Source of the DNA: Eumeta japonica
Lineage: Eukaryota > Arthropoda > Insecta > Lepidoptera > Psychidae
DNA length: 64,000 nt
Direction: 5' to 3'
NCBI GenBank assembly: GCA_005406025.1
Contig: BGZK01000094.1
Location: forward strand, 680,501 to 744,500
Both the position numbers and the translations under genes were made by a program. Below, in pieces: positions 38,727 to 50,830 of the stretch. Every line of letters starts with the position of its first letter. Within the stretch, counting starts at the first letter, position 1. Under the pieces are notes generated by a model. That model was given only the letters and a program-made list of their open reading frames with translations, was not told the origin of the DNA and did not search any database.

Positions 38727-38964
38727 TAATTCGTAAAGTGGAGAGTTTATGGATGGGGCATATCATCCAAATATTATCGTTTAAAACGTTTAATTAGCAC
38801 ATATTTTTCTTCAAGTATTTTTCCACAGAATTCTTGATTTTTTGATTGTATCGCAGAGAATAATCAAACGGTACAAGCAGAAACACACGCATACACGTGT
38901 ACAGGTCTGCATTAAAGGTCTATAATTCATCTCACGACTCGTGCATGAAAAATGTATTATTAGT

Positions 38965-39115
38965 ACAAGTCGGTTGCGGGACGGGCGTTCACTTGCCTAA
39001 GGCCAATGTCACACTGGTACCGAATATATAATGGCCTCGTAGTCAAACCTTTTACATCTGCCGTTTATTGTGAACGAGCGCGGTCTTCGGCGTTCGATAT
39101 GCTATCGCTCTTGAC
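38965..39115. promoter_or_regulatory. Intronic CpG-rich segment
   Basis: A GC-rich block containing TTTATTG (Hox/Caudal/Abd-B-type core) between CpG-rich halves. No ORF of note. Confidence 0.22.
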
Positions 39116-40554
39116 CGGTTCTTATTTCTCATTTGTTATGAATAATATTTAGATAACAGAAAAATAAATAATTGGTCGCCGATGTCGAATATTTTGTGTC
39201 ACTTGCATGTTATATTATAAACAATCAATTATTATAACATATTTTGTTAATTCGGCTCAGCCGAGACGGACGATGTCTATTTAGTAACTTGAAAATTGTT
39301 TGCGTTACATTGTTATTTTTACATTATAGCTATACATTATTGTTTTTAAAAAACACTATGCATGTGTACATTATATAATCAGAAAATTAGCGTTCATCAA
39401 TTGAAAATTACATTCAACGATGCTAGAGATGTCTAAAGGATTAATCAAAAGCCCAACTGATGATTGTTTATGGCATTGCGTTGTGTCTCCGGACGGCAAC
39501 GAAATATCTTTTCCTTTTTATTAAAAAAAAAAAGTAGAATATTTAAGATACGCTAATTATATTCGATACGGCACAATGTCGGCGCGGAAGATGTCGATGT
39601 TCAGTGTGTCGGTGTAGTAAGATATCCAATGAATAATATATTGGAGTAATTATATTGGATTAAATATGGGTATGGAATGTTTGCACAAAAATATTTATTC
39701 AGTGGTGGTAAAAAATACCATTTACCAAAGAAATACGATATAATTTATTTCATGAATAAGTAATATATTGAATTTTACGTCTTGTTATTTTTTTGTAAAA
39801 AAAAATCTATGAAAAGTATAGAGATTTGATACAGACCAGTAAAATCTTTAATTATCAAATTATCACTTTGGCAATCAGTAAATTTAGTGTAAGTATTATT
39901 CACAGTTTACTAAAATAATGATCGAAACCATTGATCAAAAATAATTATAATAATTATGATTGATTTTTTAAGTATCACAGTGTGATACAGAAATACCACA
40001 CTTATGTACCAAGGAAATATTAAACTGTTTTTTTTTTTATTTTGTAAATATATCATATACATCAGACTGTAATTTCAAAGCAAAACATTAAAAATATTAA
40101 ACTACTAGCACTTACTAGTTGTAATGATTGAGATACTTTAAAATTCATATTTTTTTACCCTTTGATATAAGAATTACTCGAAATATATTTTAAGGTTCGT
40201 TATGGTTCAAAATATTTAAAATTCTGAAAACACATTACACTGATCAACGGTCGGTCGCAATATTTACAGTTCTAAGTTTAAGTCTAGGTAATGCCTAGAA
40301 ATGAATCCTAGGCAGTGAACTGTTTGCTCGAATTTTAATACGCAGACTATAATCCTTGGTATATATCTATGTATGTAATAGGATAAAGTAGAAAATATTT
40401 CTGAAGTATATATAAAATAATGGTTTAATATATCTTTCTGCCAACTATGTAATTAATAATTTTTTTTATTATCAATTTGCAAATATTCTGTCCTAAAAAG
40501 GAGAATAGTAGAAATAGATTTATAAAAGGCCACGAGCAATTATTCCGTTTCACT

Positions 40555-40685
40555 TAAAATAATGTTTATAGTAAACGCGCATCGCCATAACATTGGGCGA
40601 AGACTAGCGGATGGGCAATTAATTGTTGCACGATGCTCGCGACGCTGGAGGTGGCTGTTAGGCGGCGCGTGAATGAATTTAAATA
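40555..40685. promoter_or_regulatory. Intronic island with homeodomain palindrome
   Basis: CAATTAATTG at 40616-40625 is a perfect palindromic pair of homeodomain cores, 28 bases after a GCCAT (40584-40588), followed by a CpG-rich tract. It is a plausible Hox-responsive enhancer core. Confidence 0.3.
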
Positions 40686-41094
40686 AATATTAAATGCTAT
40701 ATCAGACAATACATCCGATTAATTTTACGCTGAATACTAAACTGACTTTGGTTTATGTCGTATATTAAAACTATGATTGGAGTATGATTAAATAATAACA
40801 TTATATAATTGTCTTATTACATGTGTAGAAGTATTTAGTTAGACATCGTTATTAAAAAAAACGAGATAAATATAAATCAAGAAATAGTAACAATGAGATT
40901 TTTTCTGTTTTTAATCACCTACGTAAATAAATATACCTGTCTGTTTGTCTTAGCTAATCTCAGAAACTGTTGAACTTACATTTTAAATAAAGTAACATTA
41001 TGTCTTTGACATTAAGATAGAATACTTTTTATACAAAATATATATAGAAGATATTTATAAATATTACTATTTAAATAACAGCAATGTCCAAGGG

Positions 41095-41190
41095 AACAAT
41101 AAGTTTGATATCGGGAATAGCATTGGAATATAGAGCAGAACGAACAGATTGGAGTCGTGAGCGGGCTCGGTATTGGAAGTAATCATTAGT
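41095..41190 (+). repeat. GGGATC-type dispersed repeat, copy C (short)
   Basis: ATATCGGGAATAGCATTGG and GGGCTCGGTATTGGAAG resemble the hexamer pattern of the other copies. No recognisable tail. Confidence 0.3.
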
Positions 41191-44100
41191 GAATTTTAAT
41201 TTACATAGAGTGCCGTGGGCGGGAATCGGCAAATTTTTCTACATTTAGCAATACAGTTTATCGTATGCGATATAATAAAATGCATACTAGTTTTTTCTAA
41301 CGTTTGGTGCGCGCTCTAATATCGTTTTAAGGAAAATAGCATCGCCTTATTCCATGTGTACATCTAACCTGTTCTTTGTAAGCTTTTAAAGCATATTTAA
41401 TTCTCCATGAACAATCCGTGGTAATGCACACTTCATATTTCAAGTTCTTAGCCTAGCCTTTAATTTCTTGCAAAAATATACCATCATCGAGAGCCGAATG
41501 AAACTCTAAAATATTCGTACTTTAAGCGTTATTTCAGTAAAAACGGCAAATAACTTAGTACTTTACGAGTGTAAAGTTCGAGAAATTCCGTGAACCTTTT
41601 ACCGAGCGACCGAAAGGCGTTTATTGAATATGTGCTTAAGGAATTTACGTTGTTTTGGATTCGGCGATGTAATAAAAACCACTCCGTGCCCAAACTAGCG
41701 TTTTAACGAGCAATGCGTCTTCTTTTAAAACTACGTCGGCGGCGAACGGTAGATTAAATTGGGCTCCTCTGTCGGTATCAAATATTACAGCTTCGGGAAT
41801 GATTATTGAGAATATCTACGGCTCGGTTTTATTACGGCAATAAAATGTTAGCCAGGTTGCCAACACTGACTTCAGCTATTCCATCAATCATCCGACCTTA
41901 GTAATTTTTTGTCGTGACTTCGTTTGCGCAATGGGACGACAACGCTTCACAGAAATAAAATATTTATTGTTATCGGCAACTTGCTACTTACCTTCCAAAT
42001 GACGTAATATTTTTACATATTATTTTGACGCAGCCCTCTATGTGGTTTACAAAGAAGTTGAGTGAGTTCCAGAACTCGATACATTGCGTTCGACAACTTC
42101 GCTTTGTTATTGCCACTATTCGAGTATTCTAGTCTACAGTGCAGCGCTTACATATTTTTTTATTCAATCATATCTGTTGATGTTGATGTCGAAATATTAG
42201 CGAAACCAAACGTTAATTGCGCGACTACCTTCTTTTTATTGGAGTCTTTTAATGGTTTCCCTTATTATTCCGTCGCTAATCCGTTAGTCTCGACGGCGAA
42301 TATTACAAATTCGATTTGGTTAACGAATCAAGCTTATTGCCACTTTTTATACTGCTTTGACACACATTTTCGTATGCCTTAATTGATTTGGCATTTACTT
42401 TTTATTTCATTCTCGTGCTGGATATTTCTAGCAGACACTTATGGATAAATCATGCTACCTGCAATCACACTGACGACGCTTAGTCATACCCAAACGGATT
42501 TGAGAATATCTGTTGGACTAATGCTTTATGGTCTCGTTTGTTTGTAAAAATTCAATACAGTGAAAATTGATATGCAATAATTAATAGTCAATACATTATT
42601 TATATTTTTCTGCTAAAATTCCTGAATCGATTTGATTTTTTTATTTTGTATACGTCATGCACGATTATTTTATTAGTTGGAATTTACTTGTAATAATTTT
42701 TATAAACAACAACATTACAACATAACAGAAGATACAGTAACGTAACACGTATTAAAATAAAATGATGCTCACGGCAAAGATCAAATCCGAGGCAGCGTAG
42801 GCGCCGACCGCGTGATGTATGGCCCCTCCACGTACTTAACTAATACACCCTTCTTATTTTAGGGCCCACGCTGAGAACTCTATAGGTCCCTTTCTGTGGT
42901 CAAATTTTTAGACATATCTATGTGAATAGCTGGATATTTATTTATTACATTACGTCGGCTAATTGTACCTGCACACAAATGAAACAGTTTTTTTTTTAAT
43001 TGGCCAACAATAAAAACATACTTTGCTATTACTAAATAAGTAAAACGTCTGATGTATAATTATGCATTAATTAAAAAAATATATACAAAAAATTTATAAA
43101 AAACCCGTGGATATCATTATCATAAAAATGATTTATGTCTTTATTCCGTCTCTGAATATTTGAATGAATAATGAATACAATAAAACTAATTATTTTATTT
43201 CGAATAATTCTGAAATACATAGTGTAAAATATTTCAATTAGAATAAAACCGAGAAAAAAAATTTGATTCAACAAACATAATTAGTTTTCCACATGTAGAA
43301 TAATGAGTGACGGAGGAAAGAGACGTGTAATACGCCAAGATTTCGTTTCAAAGCAAACAACTGCCAAGGTCCGGCGACGCGAAGGACCCGGTTAAATGCT
43401 ACATGCGGGTCCGTTCACAAAAAAAGACGATTCTATTATAGACTGCGTTTTTTTCTAAGAAGACCGCTGCCGAACTCTGCGATCGTAAATTATAATTTAT
43501 TTAGCTAGATACCGAAATTAAGATATCTAGCTTTTCGAATTTTAGCAGCGCCCTTTGTGGTGTGCAACGTGTGATCGTACAGATATTAAGGGTGACTTCA
43601 AATCTTTTTAGTGTTCTACACCTACCTAATCAGTTGACACGGAACACTTAAGTATGATGAGACTTCGATATCTGCCTGCATGTCATAGACGTTTTTGTCA
43701 GTGTCCGTTATTGATATAGTTCCTTAATTAGACATAATTAAATTCGTTTACTAATGACAAAAAAGTTTCACTTGATACTTTATTAACATTAAAATGTACA
43801 ACAAAATATTTTTAAACCGTGTATCACCATATTTTATACGAAAAATTTTAAAAGAGATTTTTTTATGATTTCAAAAATATTAATATGTTCTATTTTTAAT
43901 TTTATTAATTTTTGACTCATACCAAAAAATCGGCCACAAGCAAATTAAAATTCATAAATGACCTGACATACATCTCTTGTACGCAAAATCAAAGCAACTA
44001 TCAGAATTGTACTTATATCTAGATCTTAATTTAAATTTATTTGTTATTTTTAAGTCACCTCTTTAATTTGTAAAATTATATTTGTATCGTATTACCCGGA

Positions 44101-45087
44101 TATCTTGGTGGCCGAGATTGACTCTGAAAATTAAAAATATTCCTACGGTAAATTTTAATCTATTCATTTTATTTTATGAATGAGTATGTTTTGCAATGTA
44201 TTTAATTTGTAACACAATATGCATTGCTGTAAAGCGTAAAGTAAATTCTTTTTACTTTTATCCATAAGCAATATTTTTCTCAACTTCGTCTCGATTCGAC
44301 ATTTAGTAACTTTCAAAGATATCAGTGATCAGTTTAAAAATTAGCTGCGTATTTAAGTCCTGGAGTTTTCGTAATCCTGTTAACGAATTATGACAAAGAG
44401 AATTGTTTAACTTTTATGCTTCAACGGCTATAAGAAAGTTCTTTATTTTTAAAAATAAAATTAGAAATGTAAGTGGTCAAAGATGTCTCAAAATGGTTTG
44501 TAAAAACTAGTTATATATGGTGAAGTTCATGAAAAAACTTTATTCATTTATTTAACATATATGGTTTTTTACCAAAAATGGTAATTTTTTTTTAAAAAGA
44601 CCCGTTAAATGCATTCTACTCGATCAAAAAACCAAAACAAAAAGTTTTCCTTAGTCTTTTTTTATGGCTTTTCCTTTTTTTTATTTATTTTTTTAACTTT
44701 TGACATTTAAAGTTGCTCGATCACTAGCGTATGGAAGTGTAGTTGTATATTTTTCTCATGGAGCTATTTCTCTGTTCTTGATACATGTCTAGCTATTTAT
44801 TTGAACCCTTATTTGTTAACTGTATTTGGTCCTTTTGTTTTCCACTTAACTTCCGGATGGTATTTAATTAATGAGATGCACTTGGTCATGTATACTTGTG
44901 TGTATCAATCAAGTATTACACCTATTCTAAATGTAACGCGAGACAAGCCATAGGGTACAACGACTAAATCATATATTAAATGTCAAGGTAGTATTTAAAT
45001 TCTACAAGAACTAACTCGCAATTTATTCGGTGCTAAAAGAAATCATGTTTGTGGCGCTCTGCTCTATATTAAGAGTGATCCTGTATA

Positions 45088-45099
45088 TCGCCATGGCGA
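45088..45099. promoter_or_regulatory. Palindromic Pho/YY1-type site
   Basis: TCGCCATGGCGA is a perfect 12-bp palindrome made of overlapping inverted GCCAT cores, in otherwise ordinary intron. Confidence 0.25.
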
Positions 45100-45639
45100 C
45101 TGCTTACGTTGTGAGAGTCATCTCTTGTTTTCCGTAATTTGTCTTGGTTATGCATGACGGCAAAAAAAAACCGCTATATTATCATAGTTGATGTAACTAT
45201 AGTTATACAATTAATATATCTATCCACCTAGCGACTCGATGTATTTAAGATGAACATATACCTACAATTAGTTAGTTAATTTTATTTATAGTAAATTAAC
45301 GAAGTGCAACTTCTTAGGCGGCGATTCAATATTCCATAATTTGACGAGAATTGGGTTTCAAGGATACGTCACGTTTAAGTACATTTCGTTACATGCGAGA
45401 TAAGAAAGATTTAACGTAGAGAGAAGGAAAAAGAGAGCTATATATTCCGACGCCGCGGGGATGGAGCAAAAGGGAGCGACGTACCTTAACGATACAGAGC
45501 GATAAACTAAGATAATATTCCGCATGCGCGCGTTGTAGTTATACGCATCAGACCACAGAACACAGACGCTATATATGAACAGCTGAGGTACGATACCTTA
45601 TATAATAATATTTATATATATGATAATGTATTTTCGGAC

Positions 45640-45885
45640 ATAGATACATCACCATCTGGTCCCAGATCAAGCAACGAGGCTTGAACCAGATAGTTGATAT
45701 AATACATATATATATTTTTTTGTAAATATATACATGTAATTCATAGAGACACCTAGACTCAAGAAAAACATTATTTTTATATCAAATAAATAAATGTTTG
45801 TCTTATGCGGGAATCGAATCCACGCCCCCAGCGCAGTAAGTAGGGTCACTACCAATTGCGCCAATCAGGTAGTCAAATTTATCAC
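45640..45885 (-). mobile_element. tRNA-derived SINE
   Basis: On the minus strand a tRNA-like head carries an A box (TGGCGCAATTGGTAGTG, plus coordinates 45847-45863) and a B box (GGATTCGATTCCCGC, 45807-45821) at the normal Pol III spacing. A non-tRNA body follows, running to about 45640. The head does not form a complete tRNA and lacks a normal acceptor stem, so it is a SINE and not a tRNA gene. The exact ends and target duplication are unclear. Confidence 0.7.
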
Positions 45886-46119
45886 TGTGTTTTATAATTA
45901 TTTGTTTTTTTTTTCGCGTTTATATCTTGTAATTGTTTGATTATATCCGTGAATTAAGTATATTTAGATTATTAAAACTATATTAATAATGACGTTTCTA
46001 AGTTTAAAAAGTTTCACTTCTATCACGTGTACGGTGCTGCACCACATTTTTAAATTTACTTTTCCATGTCTACCTTTTTACCATTTCAAGTTTCTTGTCT
46101 TATCCAATGGCAAACGCCA

Positions 46120-46460
46120 AGTCTAACGGCCTATACGTTGGCCATGCAATATCGTCGGCTTCAATCAAAGCGCTTTAACGCATGCCACACGCGTCTCGCC
46201 ACTTTGCGTATCGGCGACAATGGCATAGCAACATCTTCGTAATCGTGGCGCTATATGTTATCGCACTCGTATCTGAGGTGGCGCTACTTTTACTTTCACA
46301 CGCGTCCGTCGGGAGATGTGTTTCGCCGTCAGCCCACGATCGTTGGAAGCATCGGCCGATGTGCCGGCGCAGAATTTTGATGAGGGTTTCCTTGTGCATA
46401 CTTTGCACTCGCGATGCATAAACGTTGTCCGGTCTACACTCCGTGTTAACAAAGGAAAAG
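46120..46460. promoter_or_regulatory. CpG-rich intronic block with CTCF-like core
   Basis: GAGGTGGCGCTA at 46275-46286 contains the full nine-base CTCF core AGGTGGCGC, though the upstream half of the motif is poor. The block has open frames on both strands (about 46175-46503) without domain content. It may be an enhancer, an insulator or an exon of an unannotated RNA. Confidence 0.33.
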
Positions 46461-48014
46461 TCAGTCGCCGCTTGAGTGTTAAGTAGTTTATTTTTAGTCG
46501 CAAATATTATAACCCAATTTACATTTTTTTGTCGGTTCTTTATTATTTTTCTTGTTCGCCATAGACATTAGTAAGAAAGTTATCATAGAAATTAAACAAT
46601 CTGCAATTTTTCGATAAGAGTGATTTAGACAAAGGTGAAGAATTATATTTTTAAAAGTAAGGTATGCTCAAAGTCCGCCTCGTTATATGAATGCGGGCGC
46701 ACGTTCTCGCTGTCGGCTTTTATGTTTGTATAAGAAGCATCGGCGAAATATTGCTTTCCCGGTATATTGTATAAACATGAACATCTACACGAAAATGCAA
46801 TTTGCATTTTACCAAAATCTAATGCGCTTTTACAATAATGCATACTTCCATAGATTACTTTACTATATATTTATAAACTTTAATTTCGTAGGCCGACACA
46901 TAAAACCAAACTACTTTGATTAGAATCACGTACTAACTATTTTTATTATAGCTTATGTCGCACTAATATCCTGATGAAAATGAACTACATTTTCCATGAA
47001 AGCTTTATATTCCTTGTAAGAAAAGGTAAACGTATTTATCATTTTTAAGAGCTTAATAAAAGCCGACGAAATAGTTTATTTTCATTTTAAAATGAAGCAA
47101 TAGTGACGTACTTAAACAAAACGAGATAATCTATGTGGATTCTTGCAGTACCGAAGAGCAAGAGGAGGCCGACCCTCCTTCCGGGCCGCGACCCGATGAC
47201 CTCCATACCGAATTATTCCCCAAAATGCCACATTTATGTAAATAATTAGCAATAGATATTCATTAAGATGAATTGCTGTTTGTTGTATATTTTATTATAT
47301 GTATGTTCTGCCACAGACTCGACTATTTTCAATTTTTATAATTGTCACTTCAATTTTCGTTTTTAATATTAAAAAAAAACATTACGAAATAAAAATTTAA
47401 AAAATCGAAAGCTCACAATAATTTGTTAAAAAGTAAATCTCGTTTACATAGATTTCAGTCAAATAAATCAATAGATGCTTTGTGGGAGTAGATTATTTTT
47501 TTAAATAAGAGTTCATCTAAAAAATTACAAGCTATACCTAGCTAAAATAAATATTTAGATTATTTTGGCAATCATCTCATCCAATTAGCACCTAAAAATA
47601 TTTAACTATGGGAACACACGAGAACAATGGAAAACAGTTACGTTAATAGCATCTATTACGTCAGGTAAACAAACATTTGCCGCCTTTATTCACTCCAAAA
47701 GTGTTATTTATCGTATAAATTTAAATAATTAAACAGTGAATTTTCCTGACGCATTTAGACTGAATTTATTGCAAAGTTGAGAGGTGACTCCGTAGTTCGA
47801 TTGTACGCGTATATATTTAGAGCGGTTAATGTACTCTCGCAAAATATTATTTCATACACGTGCTGTTTATAGCTGACTACGTTAGTGTTCGAACTGGAAC
47901 GGATACTAACTCATATCCAGAATTAGAAAGTATTAAATTAGTAGTATAATTTATAATCATTTTATAGATATAATGTTATATAACAAACGCGAAAATGAGT
48001 TTTGTTTTTATTTG

Positions 48015-48215
48015 TTTGGATCTGAAATCGAAATTAACAGCGAACTAATATTGGAATTGGGAGCGGTATCGGGATTGTTATAAAAATTGAATTCGCAACA
48101 GTATCTAGAATCATGACATGAATCAAGATAAGGATTGAGAGCAAGATCGGGACTGAGACCAGAACGGAATCGATACAAAAGAGTTCTATGTCAGCACGGG
48201 CGAAGCCATTGACAA
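48015..48215 (+). repeat. GGGATC-type dispersed repeat, copy D
   Basis: Units such as GGAATTGGGAGCGGTATCGG and AAGATCGGGACTGAGACC lead to GGAATCGATACAAAAGAG and the tail CAGCACGGGCGAAGCCATTG (48193-48212), homologous to the tail of copy B. Confidence 0.5.
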
Positions 48216-48344
48216 AAGTTAGTTAACAGCACAAAAATACTGAAGTACATTGTAAAGATGTAAATACGCAACTCTCTTACTTAAATTTAAGATAACGACT
48301 TTGTATTATTAAGATAATAAAATTCAATCGCTTGACCAGTAAGG

Positions 48345-48815
48345 AATGCCGCCGCCGCAATAATTTTAATTTCGTAGAACTGGATACGACCAAAGCGACG
48401 CTGTCGCACCCACGCGGCCGCTCCGTAAAGGCGCTCTCGTATCGCGAATCAGTGCACTTTACGTTACCCGGGAATCGCTCAGTTCGGTAGCGGTCGAATT
48501 AAGATAATGTTCACACCTGGGCGAGCGTCGCAGCGCATAAACGTCACACTGTAAGCGAACGCAGTTACGAACGCGTTTTAACGGCGACTGCCGGCGAGGC
48601 CCTCCCTCTTTTTATTGGCTCCGGGCCTGTTTACAAGTTTTTCGACTGGATCAGCTGTTCCGCTACGTCACGACAGCTGTAGAGGAACGTTAGAATTTAT
48701 TCAGCCGATAGACGCGCGAGCGACTAAGTTACGCCTCCGCTTAGCCGTGGCGCACACGTATGCGCGCGTACGCTTCCGTGCATGCTAAGGCGGTTTTAGG
48801 GCGTGAGAAATTATG
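48345..48815. promoter_or_regulatory. Largest intronic CpG island
   Basis: Nearly 500 bases of CpG-dense sequence 23 kb into intron 1. Visible sites are TTTTTATTGG (48609-48618; Hox/Caudal core overlapping an inverted CCAAT), and E-boxes CAGCTG at 48652-48657 and 48674-48679. Size and composition resemble the Ubx promoter region more than its AT-rich flanks, so a promoter for an intronic transcript or a major enhancer/PRE is possible. Confidence 0.4.
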
Positions 48816-50454
48816 TTTTGTAATACTTCGTGTCCGCGATACGATGAAATCCAATCTGGTAAATCGTTTTTGAGGTAATTCTCAGATATGTGTAATATTA
48901 ATAAATTAATACTTAGTTTTTCTATTGTGATTATATTAAAATGTATATACGTCCCCTATAGGCACCGTTGACCGATGTTAGTTTATTGTAACCGCTCTAT
49001 GGCTTCATCTTTGCTCCATATTGGACAGTAGGTACCTTGTACTACACCGTGGCTCTTATTCAGTCGTTTCTATTTTACAAGTTCTTATTTAGTTTCTCCA
49101 ATTGATTGTTTTTATACGGCTACCTGCGCAAATAGTCGTTATTCCTATTTAGGTTTAGATTGCTTTCGGAATATCTTATCTGCGATAACTTGCAACTATT
49201 TTTAATTAAATTTGTTAATATTTTTTATGTGTTTTATATCTGGTGTCGTTTAGAAGTGTCAAACAGATGGTAACTGTGGAAACTTTCTTTCGGAAAATAC
49301 ATAAGAGTACATTTTTATAGTGAAACTGTTATTTTAGGTTTTGAAGATTTGAGAACTGTCACGAAAAAATTCAAAATATTTAGTCTGAAACTGCAAAAAA
49401 GGTAGATAAATGATTTGAATCTTTTTAAAAAATCTATATAGTCTACAATATAATAAAACTCCAAGCTTTTTTTTTGTTTAGAGTCAGCACGTTTCTGTAC
49501 ATTCTAGTGTGCAAAATGACCATTTGCATTTTCTGTTCAGTGATATACTAAGGCAAACTTGACCTTACATTTAGTATTTATTTGATTAACATTTTATCTA
49601 TGACTTTTTCCACGTAGGTATCGTAAATTTTGTGATATCCATTAGATTTTAATCGGTGTTTTAGTTATAATATTTTTTTATTTGACTCAATATTTTGTTG
49701 TTTGTATGTCTTCATTGTGATTATTCTCGAATTCGCCCGTGCGATTTTGTGACATACATCCGATTAAAGTCGAGGTTAATGGATATGTCACTTATGATAT
49801 TTCGTATGATATAGATGTTTTTCCGACTTCCCTTACGGTTTTGTAGACTCTGGGGTATTGCTCTAATCTATGAATTAATAGTTAAAGGGAATCGGAAAGG
49901 GTAAATAACCTAATTATTTACCTGTCCTCGGAATGAATCTACACAGGTTAATTTTTCAAAATTTACCTGACACTTCATAACACCCGAACTTTTTCAGTAT
50001 TGTAAGCAAAAACGAGAGTATAAGCTACAAATGTAGAAAGAGCATTCTTAATATTCACACGCCGAAAGCTAGTAAAAAAATTTAGTAATACTATTTTTTC
50101 GCTCTAGTTTTATCTTATTTTTGTTAATTTAATGGTAATTCAACATAAAAAATAGGAAAATTTAATTCCTTTTTGTTTAAATTAAATTAATAAAGTACAG
50201 GATAATAAAGTACAGACAGAAACAGCGAGACAACAAACTGTAAAAGTTACTTAGTTCTTCTATAGAACTTTTAAAAGCTCAATTTCTAACTAAGTTCAAA
50301 GATTTAACGATGTCTTTTTATAGATGTATTTATGTTTTTATGTCGTCCAAAGTGAAATAATAACAACAGAGCCATCGACGACAGGTACAATCTTTTGTTG
50401 AAAATGTGATGAAAATTAACTGTTTTATGGTTCAAAAAATGCGTTACACAATTT

Positions 50455-50830
50455 TTACGAGTTCAGGTGACCGTTGAGCTCCCTATTGTCCGTGCGGCCT
50501 CAATGGATTGTTCTGTTGGACTAAATAATAAGAGGCGAATTTCGGACGGGCGGCGGTCGCTCTCTTACATGGCCGTCGTTTGGTTGGATTTGGAAGTATG
50601 CTTTCTGCAGAACAAGTTTTAGACTACTTCGTTATTTTAGCATCATTCGTATGAAAGACGCAGTTTACGCAGATAAAATAATAGCGCGTGTTAAATATTT
50701 AGTATGTGTACGTACTTTATAAATCTCGGAGCCATCCGTTGCTTCGAATAGCTTCCGCCGCACTTCCTCCGCCGGTGGACCCGGTCCGCGTCTCCGCGCG
50801 TACTAATAGCCTCTCCGGTGAGCATATACG
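50455..50830. promoter_or_regulatory. Two adjacent CpG-rich segments in intron
   Basis: 50455-50600 and 50725-50830 are GC-rich, separated by AT-rich sequence. The first contains CGCTCTCTTACATGGCCG, which pairs a GAGA-type and a Pho-type (ATGGC) site. No ORF is recognised. Confidence 0.3.

Larger units (their letters stand above)
40686..46119. other. Intron without recognised gene
   Basis: Contains repeat copy C, the SINE and a palindromic Pho-type site. 41560-42380 and 43365-43450 are less AT-rich and look single-copy. A 106-codon + frame at 42062-42382 shows no domain. Confidence 0.45.

Noticed and set aside
45800..45875. tRNA gene on the minus strand
   Set aside because: A and B boxes are present but the cloverleaf and acceptor stem are incomplete, and a SINE body follows.
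47140..47215. GC-rich AAGAGGAGGCCGACCC segment as a LINE ORF end
   Set aside because: It is suggestive of a retroelement C-terminus but too short to support by eye.
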